Source of the DNA: Pteria penguin
Taxonomy: Eukaryota > Mollusca > Bivalvia > Pterioida > Pteriidae
Assembly (NCBI GenBank): GCA_035048485.1
Contig: CM068592.1
Location: 39,136,045 to 39,200,044, forward strand
Direction: 5' to 3'
Length of the DNA: 64,000 bases
A program made the position numbers and the translations under genes. Shown piece after piece: positions 50,763 through 62,000 of this stretch; within the stretch, counting starts at the first letter, position 1, and every line of letters begins with the position of its first letter. A model generated the notes under the pieces. That model was not told the origin of the DNA and searched no databases. It saw only the letters and a program-made list of their open reading frames with translations.

Positions 50763-51659
50763 TTCGTCTTTAGGGGTTTTCCATATCTGAATGTACTAAA
50801 ACTATAAATGTGCATCTTGTTCAATGCAAGGCATCTCCTTTTAAACAAAATATTGAAATACCCGAGGGAGTCGTGATTTTATTCAGAACCGGACTTTTTG
50901 CTGGCACACCAACAGCTGTACGCTTAGAAATACATGTATGCAGAAATTACATAAACGGTTTTTCACCTTCTTGATTAATGTTTTTCATTTATATTAAGAA
51001 AATTAGAAAAGCATATTTTTAGAATAACAAGAGTATCAGTAAAACTGATAGATGTCCCCCGCACGGCAGTTATAATGCAGGAAATTGATGACTCAATTCA
51101 TATACAAACAAGAAAATTCAGAGAATTGTGGTCTCCTGCTTTCAGGGTTCTGTCAGCAAGGGTGCAGTGATCTGTGATATATCGTCATGGTTGTGCATGT
51201 TTACAGACACACATGCCAAATATGAAGGCCCTACGCCTTACGGTAAAAAGTTACATTGAAGTAGGTCAAAGGTCACGGTCAAGGTCACACAATAAAAAAA
51301 TCTTATGGTACCAACGGAAAGGTAGTGCAGTTAGGGACACACATGCCAAATATGAAGGCCCTACGTCTTACGGTTAAAAAGTTATGACCAAGGTTAAAGT
51401 TTTTGTGACAGACAGTACAACAGACGGACAGACAGACGAATGAGATTTAATGTCCCCTCACTTTTGCTAAAAGCGGGGGACAAAAATCAGAAAAACTGAT
51501 GGAGGCTCCAAGAAGCACAGCAACAATGAATGACTCAGTATATAGAAAATGATTATATTAATTGATGACGATTTCAAATCTCACACAATGTATCATACGG
51601 ATATCCAATTGAGTCAATTGTGGAACAACAAGTGCTCACAGTATCTTAAGCTTAATGAG

Positions 51660-52570
51660 TAAGCTTGACCTTGATTAGTTATGAAATAAAATTTTTATAA
51701 TGAACACTACCTTTCAGAAATGACTTTGACCTTGAATTGACCTTTGTTCAAAAGCTCTTAAACTAAATAACATTTTTGGTGAAGTATGATCAAATTATGA
51801 TGAAAGCTGTAAGAGATATAAGTATTTCATGGTATCTAAAGTCATAATTAATAAGTGACCTTGACCTTTCAGAAATGACCTTGAGTGACCTTTGTACAAA
51901 ATTCCTTAAGCTAAAGAACATTTTCGTGAAGTATCAAATTCTGATGAAAGGTATAGGAGATATAGGTAATTCAAGTTACTTTAAGTCATAGTTAATAAGT
52001 GACCTTGACCTTCCAGAAGTGACCTTCACTGCCCTTTGTCCAAAAGCACTTAACCTAAATAGCATTTTGGTGAAGTATGTTCAAATTCTGATGAAACGTA
52101 TAGGAGATATAAGTACTTCAAGTTACTTTAAGTCATAGTTAATAAATGACCTTGACCTTTCAGAAATGACCTTCACTGCCCTTTGTCCAAAAGCACTTTA
52201 CCTAAAGAACATTTTGGTGAAGTATGATCAAATTCTGATGAAAGGTATAGGAGATATAGGTACTTAAAGTTACTTTAAGTCATAGTTAATACGTGACCTT
52301 GAACTTTCAGAAATGACCTTCACTGCCCTTTGTCCAAAAGCACTTTACCTAAAAAACATTTTTATGAAGTATGATCAAATTATAATGAAAGGTATAGGAG
52401 ATATAAGTACTTCATGGTAGTTTACGTCATAGTTAATGAGTGACCTTGACCTTTCAGAAATGACCTTGAGTGACCTTTGTCAAAAAGCTCTTAACCTAAA
52501 TGATATTTTCGTGAAGTATTATCAAATTCTGATGAAAGGCGTAGGAGATATACGTACTTCATGGTATTTT
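51660..52570 (+). repeat. 145-148-bp tandem repeat rich in TGACCTTGA (array P)
   Basis: Six units with GTGACCTTGACCTTTCAGAA near 51855, 51999, 52145, 52292 and 52440, followed by AAGTATGATCAAATTCTGAT-type segments. At least seven perfect TGACCTTGA (TCAAGGTCA on the minus strand) occur in the array. Confidence 0.85.
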
Positions 52571-53139
52571 CTGGGTGCATAAGAATTGAAATTACCATCT
52601 TTTTGAATTACTGTGGTGTCAAAACTGTTTCAAACCCAAAAAAATCTTTATAGTAAATAGATAACCTTATTGTTGTCTGCACTATTTTGATATGAAGAGA
52701 ACAAATGGAGTGTCCAAATACCATTAAATTTTTCTTTAATTACATACCTTTTTTTGGCGTTTTTCAGTAATGTCAAACGGTGTACTTAAACAAGAGTTAT
52801 CTTTCCTTATTTATACAAATTATCTCCCTTTTTATTGAATGTATTTTGAGAATTTAGAATAGATGTACCATTATAAGTATTGATATTACAATTTATTTTA
52901 TCAATAACAAATTTATGAGAAGTTGAATTTTAACCTTTTTATGTAAAATTATTGTCTAAATAGTGTGTAGTTTAAGTACAAGAGTTATCTACCTTATATG
53001 AGCCAATAGGTAAGAGTAAACAAGAAAAAAATATTTTAGTAGAAATTCACTTGGCATAAGTATATTTCAGATTGAGTATTATGAAATTCTATGACAACTC
53101 ATGAATTGCTCCCTGCCTGATTCTATCGTAGACTCTCTG

Positions 53140-53741
53140 TTTAAAATGCGACACATCTTTGACAGTTATGAAAGTTATAAAAACATACTCATAGTGGCAT
53201 CATTTATGAACGCCTATTAGCAATCAATTCTACACCACGTTAACATTTCCAGTCCTTACAGTTCAAAGTCTTATATGTCGGTGAAATTGAATGGGTTAAT
53301 TACGCCAAGCAGAGAGCGCCTAATGTACAGAAAAACATCAAAACAGTGTCATCTACGTCTTTTGTAAATGGAGACGGTATTCGTTTTTATTCAGACAAAT
53401 ACGATCTCCTTGGGATATGATTATGAGATTATGTCATTGTAGCTTGGAATATCGACAGGAGACTCGGTATCCCAGACATTATACATCTGGACCTACTGCT
53501 TTATTGTGATACAGTGCGCTAAGTGCGATAACCCCTCTCACCGACTTCTTTCCTATACTTGTACAGCGGTTACAATACATTAGAATTAGCACCGATAATT
53601 AGCTTTACGTGTGGTAAGATGAGCCTCCGTTGTCCTTAAAACCATTTCGAATGCAAAACTTCTCCTCTGAGATAATGAATTACGAGAAATAATTATATGT
53701 ATAACGGTATTGATTAATGCAGAAATCTCGAGAAAGAGGGC

Positions 53742-53787
<46 letters not shown>

Positions 53788-53956
53788 GTTTATTTCCCAT
53801 GCATTTATAAGGTTCTTGTCCATTCTGAGTCCAAGGAAGATCACTTACATTAGACTACTAAGAGGTGGTACTATAGGTTTCCTCTCTGTCTGTCTGTCCG
53901 CTCTACCGTCCTGCAGCCACGATATAGTGGGCGGGTAACACAAATATCACACATAT
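53140..53956. other. non-coding, one (CT)n tract
   Basis: A CT microsatellite at 53749-53783. No exon-like segment; the 73-codon plus frame over the CT tract is an artefact. Confidence 0.5.
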
Positions 53957-55010
53957 GATTAAAACCATATCTTTATTCCGCTTCTCTATTTGTCTCAATG
54001 CGGATAAAACCATATCTTTATTTCGCTTCTCTATTTGTCTCAATGCGGATAAAACCACATCTTTATTCCGCTTCTTTATTTGTCCCAATGCGAGTAAAGA
54101 TCTGGTGAAACCCCGTAAGGCGTCTTGTTCTGTTGAACTCTGATTTTCTAATTTTCAGCCAATCAGTGGATCGGCTACAAATTACGAAAGCCGATTAGAC
54201 TCACTTACTAAGAAAAATTTTTATATATTATCTCGTTATTACGAGATAATTAACTCGTTATTTCGAGATCTTTTCTCGTTATTTCGAAATAATTAACTCG
54301 TTATTTCGAGATAATTAACTCGTTATTTCGAGATCTTTTCTCGTTATTACGAGATAATTAACTCGTTATTTCGAAATCTTTTCTCGTTATTTCGAGATAA
54401 TTAACTCATTATTTCAAGATCTCGAAATAATGAGTTAATTATGTCGAAATAACGAGAAAAGATCTCGGAATAACGAGATAATTATCTCGAAATAACAACT
54501 TAATTATCTCGAAATAACGAGTTAATTATCTCGAAATAACGAGTTAATTATCTCGAAATAACGAGAAAAGATCTCGAAATAACAAGTTAATTATTTCGAA
54601 ATAATGAGAAAAGATCTCGAAATAACGAGTTAATTATCTCGAAATAACGAGAAAAGATCTCGAAATAACAAGTTAATTATTTCGAAATAATGAGAAAAGA
54701 TCTCGAAATAACGAGTTAATTATCTCGAAATAACGAGAAAAGATCTCGAAATAACGAGATAATTATCTCGAAATTACGAGAAAAGATCTCGAAATAACGA
54801 GTTAATTATCTCGAAATAACGAGAAAAGATCTCGAAATAACGAGTTAATTATCTCAAAATAACGAGTTAATTATTTCGAAATAATGAGAAAAGATCTCGA
54901 AATAACGAGTTAATTATCTCGTAATAACGAGAAAAGATCTCGAAATAACGAGTTAATTATCTCGGTTCCGGTGACTGAAACGTCATCAGAGTTCACTAGA
55001 ACATGACCCA
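53957..55010. mobile_element. foldback element, family F, expanded by an internal palindromic array
   Basis: Shares with the copy at 2248-2836 the GATTAAAACCATATCTTTA arm (repeated three times here), the CCAATCAGTGGATCGGCTAC segment and the end GTGACTGAAACGTCATCAGA. Between them lies the palindromic array Q. Confidence 0.7.
54222..54962. repeat. 21/22-bp palindromic array (array Q)
   Basis: Units CTCGAAATAACGAGTTAATT and CTCGAAATAACGAGAAAAGAT. Left of about 54418 they run in one orientation (CTCGTTATTTCGAGAT...) and to the right in the opposite one, giving a large inverted structure with roughly 190-bp arms plus a longer right side. Confidence 0.88.
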
Positions 55011-56060
55011 GAGTCAGAAGTTTGAAAGGTGATTTGAGAAATTTTGTGTGTGTGAAAATCAAAAACGTTTGTGCAGGCTCTAGCAAACCGAACTAATATA
55101 AATTCCAAATGAGGGGAGTCTAGGGACATCACCGACTAAATGAGGGAAATTTACAATAGGAAATCCAAAGTCGTCACGTTTATTATATTTGTTTGTATGG
55201 CTATTTTGTTCATGAATCAAATTATTTAATATTCAAGCCCAAGAAAGGTGTTTTCTTATCAGACGTATATACTTTGTTTACCAAGAAGAAATTTTACTCG
55301 CTGGCTGCGTCAACGCCAGAGGGAACATAACGGTTAGTACACCTCCCTCATGAAGGAACGGAGGCTGGGAGTTGAAGTTACGGCTTTAGCGCAAATAGGT
55401 CGCACATAAATCCTCTAATATTGTTCTACGTTCCTATATGTTTATAAGTAAATGTTATTCAATGGTAGTGAAGCATCTTATAAAAACGCTTTATATATAC
55501 AATCCGATATAAAACAGAATTTTTCTTCAAATATCCCAGAATGTAATGTCCTGATCAATATTTTCCAGATTATTTCTTTTGTATGGTATCGGCATCTGCC
55601 TAATGCATTCCACAAAACATTAAGACCTGATCAACAGACCCATCCGAGGCAGTAAGGGTGAATTACGTGCAAATGTTAACCGTAATCTCAGCCGTATATG
55701 AAATAGACTGGAGTTACCTGCTCTTGCTTGCTATCGCTGCGCGAAGAAAAGACAGGAACGAGGCTGCCGTGAGTGACCTTATTTGATTATGCACAAATGA
55801 TATCAGTTGACATGATTAAATCAGATTTTTTAAAAAATGCACAGTTCTGATATTTTACGCACTGCGTTTAATTTTTCTACAATGATTTACCAAACAAAAC
55901 AACGTGCAATAAGCTACAAGTAAAAATATAAATCTAAATAACAGATATACACATACAATATATACATCTGTAGTATTAGTTCAAAGAAATCAGGATTTTT
56001 CTAGCATGACAAATAAGGAATTTCTTTATTGAGAACATACATCAAATAACCAAACTAACA

Positions 56061-56139
<79 letters not shown>

Positions 56140-57245
56140 ATGTGTAATATTAAAGGAAAATGATAATTAATAAATCAGTTTGCATCCTTATTATTTGGGT
56201 TTTTTCATCAATCTTCACTAACCCCCTAAATCTGACTTACTTTGAAAACGTTTCAAACGAAAAGTGTTGGCTCATCAGATAATGACATATGCACTTTCAG
56301 AATATGTAGTTAATGTATCGATATGGCATCTTATTGTCGTCAGAGAAAAAAATTATTTCTTGGATGAGACACACCTCTAATTTTTAAACCAATCAAAATG
56401 CGTGTTACATGTAAAATTAAATGATTAACATTTAAAATCCAGTAATTTCGTATACAGTTTGCATGTGATATAGGCATAATGTGACGATATAGTTAGAAGT
56501 GTTAATGTAATTTCTAATTTCATACTTCTTTCGGTCATTTATTAGATTTCTTTCTTCATTTTTAACTCTTGGTTGTAAACAGAACTGATTCATAGGGTGC
56601 TTCTGAAAAAAAAAAAAAAAAAAAAGGCCGGCAATTTTTCTAATCAGTAAAAATTATATTGTTTAATGGACCTTCTGATGATTTGTTTGTTGTGCATCAG
56701 CATAAAAACATTTTAGTTTATCTTTATGCTAAAGTCATTTCATAACTGGTCTCAAACTCAGTTTTGAAATTAGCGTGAGTAGTTAAATGATAACAATATA
56801 TATATATAAAAGAAAAGTATTTGAAATCACTGGCATAAATGATTTTAATACATGCACGTGATCAAGTGATCTTTTTATTTCTTTAAAGCAACATTGCTAA
56901 CGTCTTTTTCTGACTTTCAAATTGTTGCCAATTTAAAAAACGAGCACATGGTTCAGCATTTCCTACAGGAACTGTTCAAGGTCTTATACACTCAACAGGC
57001 ACATGTTTATTTGACAATAAAATCTAAATCAAGTACACGTATTTATTCTAAGAAATTGGCATTTCTGTAATGATGACCAATTTTCACATATGTATATATA
57101 TATATCGAGATGCAGGAGATCGACAATATATCAGATATATTGTCAGGATGTTTTGAATTCTATCAATCTATTGGCCTATTATATCGAGAGGTTAGAGAAA
57201 ATCCATTCGCAGTTCATTTCTTTGATATAAATGTATTTGCTAACC
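55011..57245. other. non-coding with AT microsatellite
   Basis: (AT)n at 56064-56135, a poly-A run at 56607-56626 and SINE-like debris near 55615-55760 (ACCCATCCGAGGCAGTAAGG). No exon recognised. Confidence 0.5.
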
Positions 57246-57398
57246 CAGTGGCGGATTAAGAGGGCGGGGGAAGCCCCCCCCCCCCCTTTCGCCACATATT
57301 CACATGTAAAAATCCAGATTTGGCACCAAAATGACTGAGTAGTTTGGCTAATACACATGTGGGCAGCCCCCTTTTCGAAAATTCTGGATCCGCCACTG
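57246..57398. mobile_element. hAT-like MITE
   Basis: CAGTGGCGGAT at the left and ATCCGCCACTG at the right are inverted termini typical of hAT elements. Length 153 bp; no clear 8-bp target duplication remains. Confidence 0.65.
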
Positions 57399-57642
57399 TA
57401 GCCACTATATATAAAAACAGCAATGACGGGTCAAGTTAAATTATTTAATTATTTGGACTGAAATGTTTCAACCAATTCAATTCATTTATTTTCTACGTCA
57501 AAGACACATCAGATACATATTTACATTATATACAAGTTCTTACAGTAACTTCTATCAGGGAGAGTGAATGAATGGTATATAAAAACGTGTATCCTGCTGC
57601 AAAAGTAGGTCATTAAGATACATAGCACATGCACTTAGAAAC

Positions 57643-57646
<4 letters not shown>

Positions 57647-57710
<64 letters not shown>
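57647..57710. repeat. (AT)n microsatellite
   Basis: About 31 AT units, ending in TGTGTGTG. Confidence 0.95.
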
Positions 57711-57717
<7 letters not shown>

Positions 57718-57983
57718 ATTATCTTTTAATTTGCTGCTCTTTAAACCAAACTGCTAGGAACGGATTTCCTTACATCTACTATAATTTTACAAAACTATGT
57801 ATATTGTCAGCATCACTTGCTTTGTGAACGCTCCGTAACTCGAAAGTATAATATCCAGGAATACTGTTTACATAGTTATCAAAAAACAAATCATTTCCTT
57901 TGGATATAAAACAATGATCTTTTAGTTTACATCTATTAAGAACATATACGTTTTTCTGCCTTGTTTAGCTGCGTGATTTGAAG

Positions 57984-58170
57984 TTACATTAAATTTACCA
58001 TTGTAGTCAAACAACAATAAATGTCTTCAATGTCATGACAGAATTTAACAACCAAAACTGAGAGATTGGCAGCATTCCCGAAAGAAATTTCTCTTTCGGA
58101 GTTAACGTTCATGACGTTTAGAGTAGTGTTCAGCAGCACCTTGCGGGGGAGGGGTCCAACTGCTTCCATA
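57984..58170 (-). other. possible unrecognised terminal exon
   Basis: On the minus strand a long T-rich tract ending TTTATGGAAG is followed by an open stretch (beginning VGPLPRKVLLNTT) to a TAA at 57984. It has coding-like composition but no recognised family and no partner exon in phase, and lies 0.85 kb beyond the caspase stop. It could be the last exon of an unseen transcript, or chance. Confidence 0.25.
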
Positions 58171-59014
58171 AAAAAAAGAATAAAAAAAAAAGAAATTATT
58201 CTAAATAGCAAAATCAATTGCGACTTACACTTCAAGTTTTTGCGACTTACTCTTCAAGTTTTAAGTTTTATTTATCTCATCATTGAGAATATATAATGTA
58301 CAATTACTAAATGGTATCATGTAAGGCATAAATATACTATAATATACTATAATATACAAATACAATTTAATTATACATTACGACATTATGTAATGCAACA
58401 AATTAATTGATAACTCAATGAAAGCCATATTGTGTCTCTATCGATGTGATCGCACCTCTTTAAGGTCGTGCACACGACAGTTTATACCAACGACACTTCG
58501 GAATATGTTCATTTTCGTGCTTGTAATCGTGCAAAAAAAAATGAATAAAATCAGAATAATGAATGTCGTATAGAAACACCTTGTTGTAAATAATGTGAAG
58601 ATGAGCACTGTGCTAAACTTCCGCTAGTTCGAAACCCAATGTAAAAGTAGAGAGAATGAGTATGTTGGCCTATAATACAAATGAAGTGACATAAGTGCAT
58701 GATGTGAAAGTCAAAGTTATAATCAGGGAATACTACAGAGATGATTTGCTGTGATTTCTTAGCTCTATGTTATTCGTATGAAATTGATCGTGATAATGCT
58801 GGCTGCTAACCACTCAATTGAATGGATGTTTCAAGATTAAATTTTCAAACCCTGATGTACATTGTATTCTCATTTTTCAGACATTACTTGAGCCAGTCAG
58901 CAGATTGTCCCTGTTTCTTCAGAGAGAGGATCCATCTACTGTTGATGCATTTTGATGGTAGAATCAAGAATTAACATTTGAATCGAATTGTGAGATACCT
59001 GAATTGTTGCAGCC

Positions 59015-62000
59015 CTAACGTACATGGTCTGTTGGTTTGCTTGTGAACACCAATCGTTTGGTGAAGCTAGACGTGATCTGGAGAGCACCTAACTGTCGGT
59101 CTGGGGTCAAGCCTTCTGACGCCATTATCCTTGCGTACAGCATGTTAATGCGCGTTAAGACGCTTAAAAAGTCCATCACTGGTTTCATACTTTGCAGGGG
59201 TTTTATGAGAAATTCTCTGAGTCCTTCAGTGAGTGCTCTGGTGAACCAGGCCAAACCAGTTTCATCGTTCTCTATCCAACCATAGGAACCTGACATACCA
59301 AGAAAAACAGTAGTAGTAAATTATCTTACTGATAGACTGGTCATTCCATACAATTTGAATTCTGTAATTTTTTGTACGTAACTTTTTGTATTTGTTTGTA
59401 TATCGCTGTCTCATCCAAATAACATAAAGAAAGGCAGAAAATGATAAACATCACGTGACACCAATCTTTGTCAGGATATATATTCTCATGGTTACCACTA
59501 GTGGAATATCTTGGTAACTTTTTTTATTTACTTGTATTGCCATATAAATTTGATGAGTGTTAAAAACCTCCTCTGGAAATTTATCAGAATATACAACATA
59601 CATGTTAAATTCTATTGCTGCTGATTTTCTTACAATCATGGTAAAAGTTAAAGTCTTATTTAAACCTCACTATGTAAGTCTCACATGGAGTTTCTATCAT
59701 GGTTATATAATAACATAGCTGAGATAGAAAAAGTGGAGGGTCATGACTTGTAACTCTAAACTATAGAAAGCGGGGGAATGTAATATGCCTCCCTCCACTT
59801 TTGTAAGTGGGAGGGCACATGTCCCTGCTGGTTCCCTTACCCTTCCTACGTGTTATCATAAAGAAAGCTGCATGTCAATATTCTTGTTCATGTCAAATGA
59901 TAAGGCTTTACTAAAAAATATCAAACAAAAAAAAATGAATAGTTGAATGGTTGCCAATTCTGGACAGATTTATTAAACATAAATACAGAATGGGCTCAAA
60001 TCTACATATCCTTTGAGGAACACAAATCTACTCATAAATATAACTACAGAATGAGATCATATCTACATATCCTTTGAGGAACACCTATCTACTCATAAAT
60101 ACAGAATGGGATCAAATCTACATCTCCTTTGATTGACTGATTGATTGATTGATTATTGTTTTACGTCACATCTCGAATATTTCACGTATATGGTGACAGC
60201 ATCTGCCTGATGCGGGGCATACAAATTTTGACCTTTGCAACGGACCCACCCGAAGCAGTGAGGGATCTTTAATGTGCCATGCATACCACGACACGGGGCC
60301 TCGGTTTTACTGTCTCATCCGAAAGACATGACATCGGCATGACCAGAGCGGGATTGGGACCCCGGCCTCCCGATCAGGAGTCCGACGCGATACCACTAGG
60401 CCACACCGACTTCATCTCCTTTGAGGAACACCTATCTACTCATGAATACAGAATGGAATCAAATCTACGTCTCCTTTGAGAAACACATATCTACTCATAA
60501 ACATAACTACAGAATGAAATCAGATCTACATATCCTTTGAGAAACACATCTCTACTCATAAACATAACTACAGAATGAGATCAAATCTACATATCCATTG
60601 AGAAACACATATCTACTCATAAACATAACTACAGAATGAGATCAGATCTACATATCCTTTGAGGAACACATATCTACTCATAAACATAACTACAGAATGA
60701 GATCAGATCTACATATCCTTTGAGGAACACATATCTACTCATAAACATAAGTTTTAACACTGAGTAATATGTAAATATATGTGTACCTGTATGTCTATGA
60801 GTGAGTTAGCAACCTTCTGTAAAACACTGCTCAACTTTTAATATGTGATCATTTCAAACCTTGCTAGACTCCTATCATACATGTACATATGTGATATCTG
60901 GCCTCACTGTCAACAACCTGATAACTTGGACATAAAGCCAGAGCCGGAAGATATAGCGGCATCATAGAAAGAACTAGGACAGTACAACATAAAGGAAAAC
61001 CTTAAAATATTACTGCATCCAGAAAAAACCTAGAATATTACAGCACCAAGAGGCAAGCTAGGATATTACAGAATCAAGGAAAATCCTAGGATATAACAGC
61101 ATCAGGGATTGACCTAGGATATCATGGCATCAAGGAATGATCTAGGATATTACAGCATCAAGGAATGATCTAGGATATTACAGCATCAAGGAATGACCTA
61201 GGATATTACAGCATCAGGGATTGTTCTAGGATATAACAGCATCAGGGATTGATCAAGGATATTACAGCATCAGGGATTGATCTAGGATATAACAGCATCA
61301 GGGATTGATCTAGGATATTACAGCATCAGGGATTGATCAAGGATATTACAGCATCAGGGATTGATCTAGGATATTACAGCATCAGGGATTGATCTAGGAT
61401 ATTACAGCATCAGGGATTGATCTAGGATATAACAGCATCAGGGATTGATCTAGGATATAACAGCATCAGGGATTGATCAAGGATATTACAGCATCAGGGA
61501 TTGATCTAGGATATTACAGCATCAGGGATTGATCTAGGATATAACAGCATCAGGGATTGATCTAGGATATAACAGCATCAGGGATTGTTCTAGGATATAA
61601 CAGCATCAGGGATTGATCTAGGATATAACAGCATCAGGGATTGATCTAGGATATAACAGCATCAGGGATTGATCTAGGATATAACAGCATCAGGGATTGT
61701 TCTAGGATATAACAGCATCAGGGATTGATCTAGGATATAACAGCATCAGGGATTGTTCTAGGATATAACAGCATCAGGGATTGATCTAGGATATAACAGC
61801 ATCAGGGATTGATCTAGGATATAACAGCATCAGGGATTGATCAAGGATATAACAGCATCAGGGATTGTTCTAGGATACAACAGCATCAGGGATTGATCTA
61901 GGATATTACAGGATATTACAAATCCAGATCTACTATACAAAGAAAGTCGATACATTATAGTCACATCAACTTACTTGATATATATGAAGACAAAGTCACA

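Larger units (their letters stand above)
47953..53139. mobile_element. 5.2-kb element bounded by 26-bp terminal inverted repeats, no coding capacity
   Basis: CAGAGAGTCTACGATAGAAC... at 47953-47978 is inverted at 53114-53139 with one mismatch. TTTAA flanks both outer ends and may be the target duplication. The interior holds dispersed repeats (49200-49560, 49665-49900), SINE copies (49950-50180, 50588-50762) and array P, but no transposase frame. Confidence 0.55.

Noticed and set aside
58882..58973. Plus-strand terminal exon after CATTTTTCAG
   Set aside because: A good acceptor and a 30-codon frame, but no upstream plus-strand exon and no recognisable product.
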